Shown in pieces: positions 29,378 to 39,709 of a stretch of DNA of 64,000 bases. Source of the DNA: Alteromonas mediterranea DE (GTDB lineage Bacteria; Pseudomonadota; Gammaproteobacteria; Enterobacterales; Alteromonadaceae); assembly GCF_000020585.3 (NCBI RefSeq), contig NC_011138.3:2395148-2459147 (forward strand), in the 5' to 3' direction. The position numbers and the translations under genes are program-made. The stretch's first letter is position 1; each line of letters begins with the position of its first letter. The notes below the pieces were generated by a model. That model worked only from the letters and a program-made list of their open reading frames with translations. It was not told the DNA's origin and did not search any database.

Positions 29378-30775
29378 TTAATTGCTCCAATAGAAACTAT
29401 GCCCTTTTACGGTTTGCCCGTAAGCGTCGGTAACTGAACGTAACCGACCTTCCAGCTGGATGCTATTAAGTAAATCATCAACCGTTCCTACCAAAGTTAA
29501 CGAGTAAGTAGCCACTGTACCCGATTGTTCTACTAACGTAGCACTCTCAATGACACTTAAGCTATTAAGGTAGTCTGTAGCACTCGCATAGCTGTTTATT
29601 GAACCGATGTTTGCAATTGATACCGTAATCACTTCTCGTTCTGAAACCTCAATTCCAACAACAGCATACAGCGACGATAAGTAATTTGAATAGGCATCAA
29701 TGAGCTGTTTACCCAAAGCCTGTGGTGAATCACCATAAATACTGCCGTAGCTGACCTTGCCGCCACCAACGAACACCCAATCTAATGCATATTTTCCTTC
29801 ATCAGCGCGTTTAGCGTAATCGGCAAATTCGTTCATGGTAAATGGTACCGCGCTATCGTCACGGTTGTTTAGAGCTGCATCAAACGCTTGCTCGCTATTG
29901 CTCACGTTACCGTTGCTCTCTGTGTCGTCGCCATTCACTTCGCTCTGGGCCTCACCTTCTGCGCTATCACCGGTGACAGTGGCGTCAGCGCCCATTTCCG
30001 ACATGGTGTCCTGACCTTCTTTGCTAAGCACATCGTCTAAAGACTCAACTGTACCAGAAGGCACCACGTTCTCCGGCAAATCAGGGATGGCACTAGGGTC
30101 GTTCGGATAAACACGTGCGCCGATAATATTATCGATATTGTAACGTACAGAAGCCTGACGCAAAGGCTCAACAAAGCGCCCCCATACATCATACGTAGAA
30201 ATATTTACGTTATCGGTAAGGTCCATTAAAGGTAAGCTTATCGGCACGCCGCGTTCTTTTGCCGTTTTTTTAAGCGCCAGTTGTAGTTCTGTATTTACTG
30301 ACTCATCGAGAATAGACCGGGTTTCATTTTCGGTCTCTTCAACAAGCCATACGATAGTTTCGGGTCGCCTGTCACCCCATAGTGGGAGCATTTCGCGTTG
30401 CAGTATCTCGTTAAGTTTAGCTTGGTCGAATTCAGCAACGTAATAAGTTTGACCATTTTCGTAGGCAAACCGGTATGAGCGAAGCAAAGATTGAGGAGAA
30501 CTAAGTGCGGCTCTCACCCCTGCATTATCTAAAACATGAGTACTGCCAGACATCTTTATAAAAACTTGGCGAAGCGCTTTTTTAAGCGCAGCTTGCTGGG
30601 TACGTTGAGATTGATCATCTACTTGAATTTGCGCTTCGCTGACGACAACCCGCTGGGCGGCAAAGGTAAACGCAGAATAGTTTAGCAATGCTATTAGTGA
30701 AAGCCCTATAGCGGGTGTGAGACGTCGCCCCTTGGTATTTGCTTTCTTGGTGTTACGCTTTACTGCGGTTAACAT
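29378..30775 (-). CDS. DUF2066 exported protein
   Basis: The protein of about 465 residues has an N-terminal signal sequence (LTPAIGLSLIALLNYSAFTFA) and a DUF2066 region beginning QRVVVSEAQIQVDDQSQ. An acidic low-complexity segment (about 245-300) sits mid-protein. The family is commonly next to hda in marine gammaproteobacteria but has no known function. The start at 30775 is favoured by a GGAG site five bases upstream; a GTG two codons earlier is less likely. Confidence 0.78.
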   Translation of the reverse strand: MLTAVKRNTKKANTKGRRLTPAIGLSLIALLNYSAFTFAAQRVVVSEAQIQVDDQSQRTQQAALKKALRQVFIKMSGSTHVLDNAGVRAALSSPQSLLRSYRFAYENGQTYYVAEFDQAKLNEILQREMLPLWGDRRPETIVWLVEETENETRSILDESVNTELQLALKKTAKERGVPISLPLMDLTDNVNISTYDVWGRFVEPLRQASVRYNIDNIIGARVYPNDPSAIPDLPENVVPSGTVESLDDVLSKEGQDTMSEMGADATVTGDSAEGEAQSEVNGDDTESNGNVSNSEQAFDAALNNRDDSAVPFTMNEFADYAKRADEGKYALDWVFVGGGKVSYGSIYGDSPQALGKQLIDAYSNYLSSLYAVVGIEVSEREVITVSIANIGSINSYASATDYLNSLSVIESATLVEQSGTVATYSLTLVGTVDDLLNSIQLEGRLRSVTDAYGQTVKGHSFYWSN

Positions 30776-31005
30776 TGACACTCCATACTCTTTAAAATCA
30801 ATTCCTTACCCATCGAATTGCTACGCCGATTTATTGTTGCGAAAGACGCAGACAAAACATCAAACAAGCACACTATTTTCTCTACTCTTAGCGCGAGACA
30901 TTTTATTAAGTAAGTTGTTCACCAAAAGATAGCCTTCTATTGTCTTTTATATTCGGTTTAATTTCACCCATAAAATAAAAAAGATCAAAAAGCGCATAAA
31001 ATAGC

Positions 31006-31043
31006 CGTCACAAATTGGACTTGTGACGACTTGCTGGTAGAAT
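31006..31043 (+). promoter_or_regulatory. purM promoter with palindromic operator
   Basis: A sigma-70 promoter, TTGGAC (31015-31020), 17-base spacer, TAGAAT (31038-31043), lies just upstream of purM. The inverted repeat CGTCACAA (31006-31013) / TTGTGACG (31021-31028) flanks the -35 box, so a bound repressor would block it. It does not look like the enteric PurR box, so the regulator is unknown. Confidence 0.65.
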
Positions 31044-31079
31044 CCGCGGTTTTCTACCTCTTAGTTTCAGGGCCCAACC

Positions 31080-32120
31080 GTGAGCGAAAATAAAACCTCT
31101 TTAAGTTACAAAGATGCAGGCGTAGATATCGATGCAGGTAATCAACTTGTTGAACGCATAAAATCTGTTACCAAGAAAACCCATAGACCTGAAGTGAAAG
31201 GCAATTTGGGTGGATTTGGTGCACTTTGCGAACTGCCTACTAAATATAAAAAGCCGCTACTTGTTTCAGGTACGGATGGAGTGGGTACAAAACTAAGAGT
31301 TGCTATGGATGCTAACCGTCACGACGGTGTGGGCATCGATTTAGTCGCAATGTGTGTAAACGACCTTATTGTACAAGGCGCAGAGCCCCTATTCTTCTTA
31401 GACTACTATGCAACAGGAAAACTTGATGTTGATGTTGCTGCTTCAGTGGTTACTGGTATTGGCGCAGGCTGCGAACAAGCAGGCTGTGCACTGATTGGTG
31501 GTGAAACTGCTGAAATGCCGGGCATGTACCACGACGGCGACTACGACATTGCCGGTTTTTGTGTAGGTGTCGTTGAAGCTGACAACGTCATTGACGGTAC
31601 TAACGTTAAGCCTGGTCAGAAACTTATCGCTCTTGGCTCATCTGGCCCGCACTCTAATGGCTATTCATTAGTAAGAAAAATTATCGAAGTGAGTGGTGCT
31701 GATGTAAACGCAGAGCTTAACGGTAAGCCTATCATCGACCAGTTGTTAGAGCCTACACGTATTTACGTGAAGTCAGTACTAGCGCTGTTAGAAGAAGTGC
31801 AAGTGAGCGCTATTTCTCATATCACCGGCGGCGGTTTCTGGGAAAATATTCCACGAGTTCTACCTGAGGATGCAAAAGTAGTCATTGACGAAAAATCATG
31901 GGAATGGCCAGCGGTCTTCTCTTGGCTACAAGAAAACGGCAACGTTACCCGCCATGAAATGTACCGCACCTTTAACTGTGGTGTTGGCTTAGTTATCGTA
32001 GTTGATGATGCCGATACAGAACAAGCGGTAAACATTCTAAAACAACACGGTGAAAATGCGTGGGTAATTGGCGATATCGCGTCTAAAGATGGCGAAGAAC
32101 AAGTAGAGATCAACGCGTGA
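31080..32120 (+). CDS. purM: Phosphoribosylformylglycinamidine cyclo-ligase
   Basis: PurM closes the imidazole ring to make AIR in purine synthesis. The 346-residue protein starts with GTG ([21 protein letters not shown]) and contains [14 protein letters not shown], the [20 protein letters not shown] loop, and [13 protein letters not shown], all PurM signatures. It overlaps purN by four bases (GTGA), as is usual for the purMN operon. Confidence 0.97.
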   Translation: MSENKTSLSYKDAGVDIDAGNQLVERIKSVTKKTHRPEVKGNLGGFGALCELPTKYKKPLLVSGTDGVGTKLRVAMDANRHDGVGIDLVAMCVNDLIVQGAEPLFFLDYYATGKLDVDVAASVVTGIGAGCEQAGCALIGGETAEMPGMYHDGDYDIAGFCVGVVEADNVIDGTNVKPGQKLIALGSSGPHSNGYSLVRKIIEVSGADVNAELNGKPIIDQLLEPTRIYVKSVLALLEEVQVSAISHITGGGFWENIPRVLPEDAKVVIDEKSWEWPAVFSWLQENGNVTRHEMYRTFNCGVGLVIVVDDADTEQAVNILKQHGENAWVIGDIASKDGEEQVEINA

Positions 32121-32767
32121 GTACTCGTGTAACTAAACTTTGCGTACTTATTTCCGGTAACGGTAGTAATTTGCAGGCTATTATCGACGCAGTACAAGCA
32201 GGCCGTCTTAACGCGCAAATTACTGGCGTTATTAGCAACCGGCCAAATGCTTATGGCCTTGAACGAGCCAGAGAAGCAGGTATAGAAGCCGTTTGCTTGG
32301 ATCATATGGAATATGATGATCGCGCTTCCTATGATGAAGCACTAAAATCGCAAATTAATGCGTTCGGTGCCGACTGCGTAGTGCTTGCGGGCTTTATGCG
32401 TATTTTAACGCCTGAGTTTGTTGATAGTTTTACTGGAAAATTAGTGAACATTCATCCCTCTTTGTTGCCAAAGTACAAAGGTTTGAATACGCACCAACGG
32501 GCTATTGACAACGGTGACAAAGAGCACGGTGTAAGTGTGCACTTTGTTACGCCAGAGCTCGACGGCGGCCCCGTTATTATTCAAAGTCGTGTACCTGTAT
32601 TTGAAGAGGATACTCCAAGCGACTTGGCCGAGCGTGTTCAAGAACAGGAACGTCGCATCTATCCTCTTGTGCTTTCTTGGTTTAGCGCAGGTCGGCTTTC
32701 AATGCGAAACAATAAGGCAGTTTTAGATGAGCAAGAACTTCCAGAATCTGGTTATGCAAACGACTAA
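32117..32767 (+). CDS. purN: Phosphoribosylglycinamide formyltransferase
   Basis: PurN transfers a formyl group from 10-formyl-tetrahydrofolate to GAR. The 216-residue protein has [14 protein letters not shown], the catalytic Asn-His segment [17 protein letters not shown], and [14 protein letters not shown] with the catalytic Asp. The start codon is GTG overlapping the purM stop. The next gene starts inside the purN 3' end. Confidence 0.96.
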   Translation: MSTRVTKLCVLISGNGSNLQAIIDAVQAGRLNAQITGVISNRPNAYGLERAREAGIEAVCLDHMEYDDRASYDEALKSQINAFGADCVVLAGFMRILTPEFVDSFTGKLVNIHPSLLPKYKGLNTHQRAIDNGDKEHGVSVHFVTPELDGGPVIIQSRVPVFEEDTPSDLAERVQEQERRIYPLVLSWFSAGRLSMRNNKAVLDEQELPESGYAND

Positions 32768-33470
32768 GCCTTTCGCGGTAGGCGCACTGTTAGCGATTTC
32801 GCTTTCATGTGAAGCGCAAGCTGATACTAGCGCGCAACTGCCCCTTCAGCCTTACAAGGCCACGTACACCGCCTATAAATGGGGTGATGATGTAGGTGAA
32901 GCGAACATAGAGCTTACTGAATTGGGCAACCAACAGTACTCGATGATTTACACCTCTAAGGTTTCTAAGTTTTTTTTGTCCGACGAACGTAGTGAGCATT
33001 CTATCTTCTTTGTGGATGACAACACGGTAGTACCTTCTGAATACTACTATAACCGATCGGGTACGGGCCCAGATAAAGAACTTAAAGTCACGTTCAGTCA
33101 ACAGGGCGAAGGTAAAATCTCCGTAGATAATGGGGATACCTTTAAATGGAACGGTGAATTTGACAATCAAATTTATCGCATTGACCTTGCTAAGCAATTA
33201 GCAAAAGGCGAGACCTCTTTGGACTATGACTTCGTTAATTACCGCGGTCAACTTAGACACTACGGCGTACAAGTTATCGATGAAGAAGTGCTTTCTCTGC
33301 CTTACGGTAAAATTGAAGCTGTAAAAGTAAAACTCATACGGGACTCGAAAAAACGAGAAACCTTCGCGTGGTTTGCCCCTTCATTGAACTACACGTTAGT
33401 TCGGCTACAGCAGTTTAAAGAAGGCGATGAGCAAGGCGACATTAAGCTCAAATCTTTTCAAATGCAGTAG
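32727..33470 (+). CDS. DUF3108 exported protein
   Basis: The 247-residue product has a hydrophobic N-terminal signal (PFAVGALLAISLSCEAQA) followed by a DUF3108-like domain (YKATYTAYKWGDDVGEANIEL, FKWNGEFDNQIYRIDLAKQL). This family is periplasmic and often beside purN, with no established function. Two starts are possible, 32727 and 32754; both overlap purN, and the second gives a tighter signal peptide. Translational coupling to purN is likely. Confidence 0.8.
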   Translation: MSKNFQNLVMQTTKPFAVGALLAISLSCEAQADTSAQLPLQPYKATYTAYKWGDDVGEANIELTELGNQQYSMIYTSKVSKFFLSDERSEHSIFFVDDNTVVPSEYYYNRSGTGPDKELKVTFSQQGEGKISVDNGDTFKWNGEFDNQIYRIDLAKQLAKGETSLDYDFVNYRGQLRHYGVQVIDEEVLSLPYGKIEAVKVKLIRDSKKRETFAWFAPSLNYTLVRLQQFKEGDEQGDIKLKSFQMQ

Positions 33471-33496
33471 TTTTTTAACGCGTTGTTAAATTCCTC

Positions 33497-33526
33497 AAAA
33501 AAGCACGCTAATGGCGTGCTTTTTTT
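33497..33526 (+). terminator. Terminator of the purM-purN transcript
   Basis: AAAAAGCACGC and GCGTGCTTTTT form an 11-bp stem with a 5-base loop followed by more T, 26 bp after the DUF3108 stop. It is a strong intrinsic terminator. Confidence 0.88.
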
Positions 33527-33842
33527 ATCGCTATTCCCCCCACAATGTTGCTGCTTGCCTACAGGGCGGTACGCGCTAAATAATCACGTTTTTCAGCGAG
33601 TTAATTCACGTGGTAAATGGTTTCAATAAGTAACGTCTATACTTATAGGTATTGCTGTGTATCGCTCTATTATTTATTACGTTGTTAATAGATTATTCAT
33701 GTAAAAATCTTGATCTTTGCCCTATTAAATAATACGTTTACAGCATGCTGGTCTGACCTCGATCCAAACGTGCTTTTTGTTAAGCAAAAACAGCATCGAG
33801 AAACAGATAAGTGTAACGTTTAACGCCTTTCAGGAGTGAAGT
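33527..33842 (+). promoter_or_regulatory. fadE upstream region with FadR-like site
   Basis: There is no gene in this 316-base gap. At 33746-33762 the sequence TGCTGGTCTGACCTCGA matches the core of the enteric FadR operator (CTGGTCnGACC). FadR represses fatty-acid oxidation genes until acyl-CoA binds it, which fits the next gene, fadE. A CAGGAG ribosome site precedes the fadE ATG. Confidence 0.55.
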
Positions 33843-36305
33843 ATGGCAGATTTTATATGGTTTTTACTGGTGGTACTGACACTAGCGGTTGCTAGCTATC
33901 AGCGCACCAGCTTGGTAACAGCAGTTGCCATAGGCGCAGGTGTAATGATTTTAGGCACCTTATTTGGTGACATTGGCCTGTTAGGTTGGGTGGTGTTTCT
34001 TGCCTTAACGCTTCCTTTCACCCTTGCCAATATCAGACAACAGTACATTTCTAAAAAGCTGTTAGCCTTTTATCGCAAAGTTATGCCAGAAATGTCTAGC
34101 ACCGAACAAGAAGCAATCGACGCTGGTACCGTATGGTGGGATGGCGATATCTTTAGTGGTAAACCTGACTGGGATAAGCTTCACCGCATTCCAAAAGGTC
34201 GCCTTACTGCAGAAGAGCAAGCATTCTTAGACGGCCCATGTGACAAAGTGTGCTCAATGGTTGATGAATGGCAGATTAACCATAAAGATGCGGACCTTCC
34301 TCCTGAAATTTGGCAGTTTTTAAAAGAGCATAAGTTCTTTGCTATGATCATCAAGAAAGAATATGGTGGTTTAGCGTTTTCTGCGTATGCACAATCACGT
34401 GTTCTACAGAAGCTTGCTGGCGTAAGTGCTGTATTATCAAGCACCGTTGGTGTACCTAATTCATTAGGCCCCGGCGAGCTGCTTCAACACTATGGAACAA
34501 AAGAGCAACAAGACCACTACTTACCTCGCCTTGCTGCGGGTGAAGAAATTCCTTGTTTTGCACTAACAGGCCCTGAAGCGGGTTCTGATGCAGGTGCGAT
34601 CCCGGATGTAGGCGTGGTATGTAAAGGCGAATGGAATGGTGAAGAAGTGTTAGGCATGCGCCTAACGTTTAATAAGCGCTACATTACGCTTGCGCCTGTG
34701 GCTACGGTTATTGGTCTTGCCTTTAAACTACAAGACCCTGAGGGCCTTCTTGGCGATAATAAAGAGCCCGGTATCACCTGCGCACTTATTCCTCGCGATA
34801 CCAAAGGCTTGGAAATTGGGCGTCGTCACCTCCCCCTTAATACGCCATTTCAAAACGGGCCAATTAAAGGCGAAGATATCTTCGTACCTATCGACTACAT
34901 CATTGGTGGCCCGCAAATGGCAGGTCGCGGCTGGCGTATGCTTGTTGAATGCTTGTCTGTAGGTCGCTGTATTACGCTTCCTTCATCAGCTGCTGGTGGT
35001 GCAAAATCAGTATCACTTGCCACCGGTGCATACGCACGTATTCGTCGCCAATTCCGTATGCCTGTCGGGCACATGGAAGGGGTTGAAGAAATGCTGGCGC
35101 GCATTGGCGGTAATGCATACTTAATGGACGGAGTCACGCGTTTCTCAACGGTTGGTGTAGACCTTGGCGAGAAGCCGTCGGTTATCTCTGCAATTTGTAA
35201 GTACCACCTTACCGAAAAAATGCGTCAGGTCATTAACGACGCAATGGACGTTCACGGCGGTAAAGGCGTAATGCTTGGGCCAAATAATTACTTGGGCCGC
35301 GGCTACCAGGGCGTGCCAGTGTCCATTACGGTAGAAGGTGCAAACATTCTAACCCGTAATATGATGATATTTGGTCAAGGTGCTATGCGCTGTCACCCTT
35401 ATGTACTTAAAGAAATTGAAGCTGCTTCAATTGAAGATAAAAAAGAAGCACTACAAGCGTTTGATAAAGCGGTATTTGGTCACATCGGCTTTGCTGTAGC
35501 TAACACGGTTCGCAGTATTTGGTTCTCGTTAACCAATGGCGCGTTTAGCAGTGCACCGTTTACTGATGAAACAGCCCGCTATTACAAACTTCTTCAAGGG
35601 TATAGCGCAAACCTAGCGTTACTTACCGATGTGTCTATGGGTGTACTGGGTGGCGATCTTAAACGCCGCGAGCGTCTATCTGCGCGTTTAGGCGACATTT
35701 TAAGTGGCCTATACATGGGCAGCACAACGCTTAAACGCTTTGACGAAGAGGGTCGTTTGAAAGAAGATTTACCGCTTCTACATTGGGCAATGCAAACCAC
35801 GTTGCACGATATTGAAACGGCAATTGACGACTTCTTAGCGAACTTCCCCAACCGTGCTATCGCTGCAGCGCTTCGCGTTATGGTAATACCGTTTGGCCGT
35901 CGTATTGGCAAGCCCTCAGATAAGACAGAGCATGCCATTGCTAAAATGCTTCAAACGCCATCCACTGCACGTAGCCGCTTAGGGTATGGGCAGTACCTAA
36001 CGCGCGAAGAAGGCAGCCTATTTGGCGACCTTGAACAAACGCTTGACGATGTATTAGCGAGCGAGCCTATCTTCGAACGCATTTGTAAGCATAAGAAAGC
36101 TAAACTTCCATTTACCCGTTTAGACACTCTTGCTGACGAAGCGCTTGCCGAAGAGGTGATTAACGAAGAAGAAGCGAATCTACTTCGCAAGACTGAAGCC
36201 GGCAGACTTCGTACTATTAACGTTGATGACTTTGACCACGAAGAACTGGTCGCTAAAGTTAACTCTACCAGCGCCACGAAAAAGCGAGGTGGTAAAGCTG
36301 CTTAG
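33843..36305 (+). CDS. fadE: Acyl-CoA dehydrogenase FadE
   Basis: FadE catalyses the first oxidation of acyl-CoA in beta-oxidation, passing electrons to the membrane chain. At 820 residues it is the long FadE type (E. coli 814) with two N-terminal membrane helices ([16 protein letters not shown] and a second near residues 25-60). The core has [18 protein letters not shown] and [22 protein letters not shown] of the FAD domain, followed by the FadE-specific C-terminal domain. It is a single-gene transcript ending at a terminator at 36323-36345. Confidence 0.96.
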   Translation: MADFIWFLLVVLTLAVASYQRTSLVTAVAIGAGVMILGTLFGDIGLLGWVVFLALTLPFTLANIRQQYISKKLLAFYRKVMPEMSSTEQEAIDAGTVWWDGDIFSGKPDWDKLHRIPKGRLTAEEQAFLDGPCDKVCSMVDEWQINHKDADLPPEIWQFLKEHKFFAMIIKKEYGGLAFSAYAQSRVLQKLAGVSAVLSSTVGVPNSLGPGELLQHYGTKEQQDHYLPRLAAGEEIPCFALTGPEAGSDAGAIPDVGVVCKGEWNGEEVLGMRLTFNKRYITLAPVATVIGLAFKLQDPEGLLGDNKEPGITCALIPRDTKGLEIGRRHLPLNTPFQNGPIKGEDIFVPIDYIIGGPQMAGRGWRMLVECLSVGRCITLPSSAAGGAKSVSLATGAYARIRRQFRMPVGHMEGVEEMLARIGGNAYLMDGVTRFSTVGVDLGEKPSVISAICKYHLTEKMRQVINDAMDVHGGKGVMLGPNNYLGRGYQGVPVSITVEGANILTRNMMIFGQGAMRCHPYVLKEIEAASIEDKKEALQAFDKAVFGHIGFAVANTVRSIWFSLTNGAFSSAPFTDETARYYKLLQGYSANLALLTDVSMGVLGGDLKRRERLSARLGDILSGLYMGSTTLKRFDEEGRLKEDLPLLHWAMQTTLHDIETAIDDFLANFPNRAIAAALRVMVIPFGRRIGKPSDKTEHAIAKMLQTPSTARSRLGYGQYLTREEGSLFGDLEQTLDDVLASEPIFERICKHKKAKLPFTRLDTLADEALAEEVINEEEANLLRKTEAGRLRTINVDDFDHEELVAKVNSTSATKKRGGKAA

Positions 36306-36312
36306 TTTAACG

Positions 36313-36990
36313 TTGAAACGTAAAGGCCGCGCTCGCGGCCTTTTTCATTACACACTTCCACTCGCCTGTATATTTGCCCCCCTAAGTTTTGCAGATGGGT
36401 CCCCTTGCGGTAATAGCAAACAAGCACAAGCGCTTTCATTGCTCATCGCTAAGGACACGAAACAGCAACGAAAAGTGTTAACGTGCAACCCTACGCTTGT
36501 AAAACTTGCTGAAGAAAAAGCTAAAGACATGGCACAGAGAGGGCTGGTATCACATTTTCTAGGTGGAAGCCCTAATACACGTATTCGCAATGCTGGATTA
36601 ACGTTGCCTGAGTATTATGGCGACGCTATGAGTAATCAAGTAGAGGCCTTAGCCGGCGGCTACAAAACAGCAGATGACGTATGGTATGCACTTAAAACCT
36701 CTACATCGCACCGTCAGCATTTATTGGGAGAGCTCCCCTTCTATCAAGAACAAGATCAGATAGGCATTGCTTTCTTTAAAGACTATTCGACGCCTCATGT
36801 AGAATATTGGGCCATATACTTAACCAAATTGGCTGATACACAGCGTTTGCCAGAGGCCGAAACGAAAAGACCGTCTACTTTATTATTGTCGAAGCGAAAG
36901 AAGAAGTTTGAGCAGGTGCCCGACAAAGGACTGGGCATTGTTACCGAAAGTGGTGAGGTTATTTTACAAACGAAAAAACCGGATGAATAA
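36313..36990 (+). CDS. Exported CAP (SCP/PR1)-domain protein
   Basis: The open frame runs from 36223 inside fadE, but the only sensible protein start is a TTG at 36313. It gives MKRKGRARGLFHYTLPLACIFAPLSFADG, a signal peptide. The mature part shows CAP features: LAEEKAKDMAQRGLVSHF, NTRIRNAGLTLPEYYGD, VWYALKTSTSHRQHLLG and VEYWAIYLTKLA. CAP proteins are secreted and variously bind lipids or peptidoglycan. The fadE terminator lies within its first codons, so its mRNA start is unclear. Confidence 0.72.
   Translation: MKRKGRARGLFHYTLPLACIFAPLSFADGSPCGNSKQAQALSLLIAKDTKQQRKVLTCNPTLVKLAEEKAKDMAQRGLVSHFLGGSPNTRIRNAGLTLPEYYGDAMSNQVEALAGGYKTADDVWYALKTSTSHRQHLLGELPFYQEQDQIGIAFFKDYSTPHVEYWAIYLTKLADTQRLPEAETKRPSTLLLSKRKKKFEQVPDKGLGIVTESGEVILQTKKPDE
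36323..36345 (+). terminator. fadE terminator
   Basis: GGCCGC (36325-36330) pairs with GCGGCC (36335-36340), followed by five T. It lies 20 bp after the fadE stop and inside the first codons of the CAP-domain gene. Confidence 0.75.
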
Positions 36991-37000
36991 TCCGGTTTTT
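36974..37000. terminator. Terminator between CAP gene and response regulator
   Basis: AAAAACCGGAT and ATCCGGTTTTT form an 11-bp stem around GAATA and include the CAP-gene stop codon. The A and T flanks make it suitable for both convergent genes. Confidence 0.85.
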
Positions 37001-37016
37001 ATCAAACAAAACGCGT

Positions 37017-37652
37017 TTAGCTGAGTTGAAGCTTATCCATTAACAATACCGCTTGAGTACGAGTGTTAATTTCTAGCTTGCGTAAGATTGCGCTTATGTG
37101 AGCTTTAATTGTCGCTTCTGTTACGTTCATCTCGTGTGCAATTTGCTTGTTCATTAGACCCGCACGCAAATATGAAAGCACTTGAATTTGTTTAGGCGTT
37201 AACTCGCGAAAACGTTGGAGCAACACTTTAAGCTCGTCATCGACTTTCTCTAGTTCTTCTTCCATACCTTCAGGAAGCCACTTCTTACCGCCAATGATAT
37301 CAACAATGGCTTGGGCAATTTCACGCGTTTCAGACACTTTCGGTATAAAACCTTGCGCCCCTAAACTCATTACTTGTGCCACAACTTCTACCGTGTCACT
37401 ACCAGATACAACACCAATCGGAATATTCGGGTATTGTTCACGAAGCGTGATTAAACCGTTGAAATATTCACCACCAGGCATATTTAGGTCAAGGAGCACC
37501 AATTCAACACCGTCAAACTCATTAAGCTTTTCCAATGCATCGTCCAAGCTTCCCGCTTGAATTATTTGCGCATTTTCAAAGTAAGGTTCCAACGCGCCGC
37601 TTAATGCCTCGCGAAACAATGGGTGATCGTCTGCTACTAGAATTCTCGTCAT
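37017..37652 (-). CDS. NarL/LuxR-type response regulator
   Basis: The 211-residue protein has an N-terminal receiver domain (acidic pair in VADDHPLFREAL, phospho-acceptor Asp55 in LVLLDLNMPGG) and a C-terminal LuxR helix-turn-helix (LTPKQIQVLSYLRAGLMNKQIA, residues about 145-205). It is a two-component transcription factor. No sensor kinase is adjacent, so its signal and targets are unknown. Confidence 0.92.
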   Translation of the reverse strand: MTRILVADDHPLFREALSGALEPYFENAQIIQAGSLDDALEKLNEFDGVELVLLDLNMPGGEYFNGLITLREQYPNIPIGVVSGSDTVEVVAQVMSLGAQGFIPKVSETREIAQAIVDIIGGKKWLPEGMEEELEKVDDELKVLLQRFRELTPKQIQVLSYLRAGLMNKQIAHEMNVTEATIKAHISAILRKLEINTRTQAVLLMDKLQLS

Positions 37653-37825
37653 TAGCGTTACTGCTTCCTTATTATATTATGAGTATAGATTAATACTTTC
37701 GTTTAGTGACGAAAAGCCCTAATCCACAAAAATCACTCAAAATTTAACAAAATTAGCGTTTTCCATTGGCATTTGCGTATCAGACGGTAAAATTGCGCTC
37801 CAAATTAGGCAATTGAAGAACAGCA

Positions 37826-38557
37826 GTGAAGAAGCACGACAATATTTACGCAAAGGCACTCAATAAAGTAGATGACTTTAAATTTGATGAGTCTGTGGTT
37901 GATGTGTTTCCCGATATGATTCAAAGATCGGTTCCAGGCTATGAGACCATCGTTCATACCATTGGCGAGCTCGCCAAGTCATCAGTAACGCCGAACTCCA
38001 TGGTTTACGATTTAGGTTGTAGTTTGGGTGCGGCGAGTTTATCAGTGTCACGAGCAGTGAGTGCTAATACGTGTGAGATTATTGGCGTAGATGCCTCAAG
38101 TGCTATGGTTGAACGCTGTAGACGCGTTGTGCAGACATTTACGCTACCAAACCCGATAAGTATTGAGCAAGGGCTTGCACAAGACGTAGATATCAACAAC
38201 GCTTCAATGGTAGTAATGAACTTTACGCTACAGTTTATTCCTCCTTCCGATCGCGAAGGGCTACTTGCCAGTATTTATAAAGGTTTAAACCCTGGCGGCA
38301 TCTTAGTGCTGTCGGAAAAGGTGAAACACCCAACTCGGTCCGGCAATGAACTACTAATCGACCTTCACCACCAGTTCAAAAGAGACAACGGATATAGCGA
38401 GTTAGAAGTGAGCCAAAAGCGCGCAGCACTTGAAAAAGTAATGCTTACCGATACATTTAATGAACATGAAACTCGCTTAAAGAAAGTAGGCTTTGCCGAC
38501 GTGGTTATGTGGTACAAATGCTATAACTTTACGTCAATGGTTGCGATTAAAGCCTAG
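37826..38557 (+). CDS. cmoA: Carboxy-SAM synthase CmoA
   Basis: CmoA makes carboxy-SAM from SAM and prephenate for wobble-uridine modification of tRNA. The 243-residue protein has DVFPDMIQRSVPGYETIVHTIG, the SAM-binding segment VYDLGCSLGAASLSV, and NFTLQFIPPSDR, which are CmoA signatures. It starts with GTG. cmoB follows 59 bp downstream. Confidence 0.95.
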   Translation: MKKHDNIYAKALNKVDDFKFDESVVDVFPDMIQRSVPGYETIVHTIGELAKSSVTPNSMVYDLGCSLGAASLSVSRAVSANTCEIIGVDASSAMVERCRRVVQTFTLPNPISIEQGLAQDVDINNASMVVMNFTLQFIPPSDREGLLASIYKGLNPGGILVLSEKVKHPTRSGNELLIDLHHQFKRDNGYSELEVSQKRAALEKVMLTDTFNEHETRLKKVGFADVVMWYKCYNFTSMVAIKA

Positions 38558-38616
38558 CCCTTTCAATTTATTTCTTCGCCGCGATTTAGCGGCTTAAAGC
38601 ACACATCGAGAACACC

Positions 38617-39615
38617 ATGAGTAAACTAGAACAGACTTGGTTTAACGAATGCTACACGTCGTTAATTGACAGCCCATTAGCACATTGGCTGCAAACTTTA
38701 CCTGCACTTATGGATACTTGGCAGCGCACTGCTAAGCACGGCGAGTTCGATAAATGGTGCCGATTACTTAACAAATTGCCTAATACCTCGCCACAGCAAA
38801 TAGACCTTTCGACAAGTGTTACCATCGGCGCTAAAAGCGATGTAGATGAGTATACTCAAAAACAAATCGAAGGGCTTTTAAGGCAGTTTATGCCATGGCG
38901 TAAAGGCCCCTTTCACGTGCACGGTATCCACATAGATACGGAATGGCGTTCTGACTGGAAATGGGACCGAGTAGCGCCTCATATTAGCTGCCTAAAAGGG
39001 CGAAACGTGTTAGACGTCGGTTGTGGTAGCGGCTATCACATGTGGCGCATGTTGGGCGAAGGCGCAAACAGGGTTATTGGTGTAGACCCTACACAACTTT
39101 TCTTTATTCAATTTCACGCAATCAAACAGTTTATACGCAACAGCTATGGGCCTGCTAACAATATTCATTTTCTGCCAATGGGAATTGAAGACATGCAGCC
39201 TCTGCAAGCCTTTGATACCGTATTTTCAATGGGTGTGCTTTACCACAGAAAAGACCCCATGGCATTTTTACAACAGCTGAAAGATCAGCTTCGTAAAGGC
39301 GGCGAATTAATACTAGAAACCTTGGTCGTAGACGGCGATGAAACTACTGTGCTTATGGCGGGTGAGCGATATGCACAAATGAGAAACGTTTGGTTTTTAC
39401 CAAGTACCGACGCCCTCACCGTTTGGCTTAGCCGATTAGGCTTTGAAAATATTCGCGTTGTTGATGTGAACCATACTACGTTAGATGAGCAGCGCTCAAC
39501 ATCTTGGATGGATACACAGTCTTTGAAAGATTTTCTCGATCCGGAAGATATTACTCGCACCATCGAAGGTTACCCTGCACCACAACGGGCCGTCATTGTC
39601 GCGAACAAGAAGTAG
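38617..39615 (+). CDS. cmoB: tRNA U34 carboxymethyltransferase CmoB
   Basis: CmoB transfers the carboxymethyl group of carboxy-SAM to 5-hydroxyuridine 34 of tRNA. The 332 residues contain [22 protein letters not shown], the SAM motif [15 protein letters not shown] and [15 protein letters not shown]. It is paired with cmoA as in E. coli. Confidence 0.95.
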   Translation: MSKLEQTWFNECYTSLIDSPLAHWLQTLPALMDTWQRTAKHGEFDKWCRLLNKLPNTSPQQIDLSTSVTIGAKSDVDEYTQKQIEGLLRQFMPWRKGPFHVHGIHIDTEWRSDWKWDRVAPHISCLKGRNVLDVGCGSGYHMWRMLGEGANRVIGVDPTQLFFIQFHAIKQFIRNSYGPANNIHFLPMGIEDMQPLQAFDTVFSMGVLYHRKDPMAFLQQLKDQLRKGGELILETLVVDGDETTVLMAGERYAQMRNVWFLPSTDALTVWLSRLGFENIRVVDVNHTTLDEQRSTSWMDTQSLKDFLDPEDITRTIEGYPAPQRAVIVANKK

Positions 39616-39709
39616 TTACTCGCGTAGCGTCTTTACCAACCTATTGGCATAAATGTTGTTACCCCAATCCAGTTGAATGTGCGAATTCTGCAATGATTGA
39701 GGTGACAAC

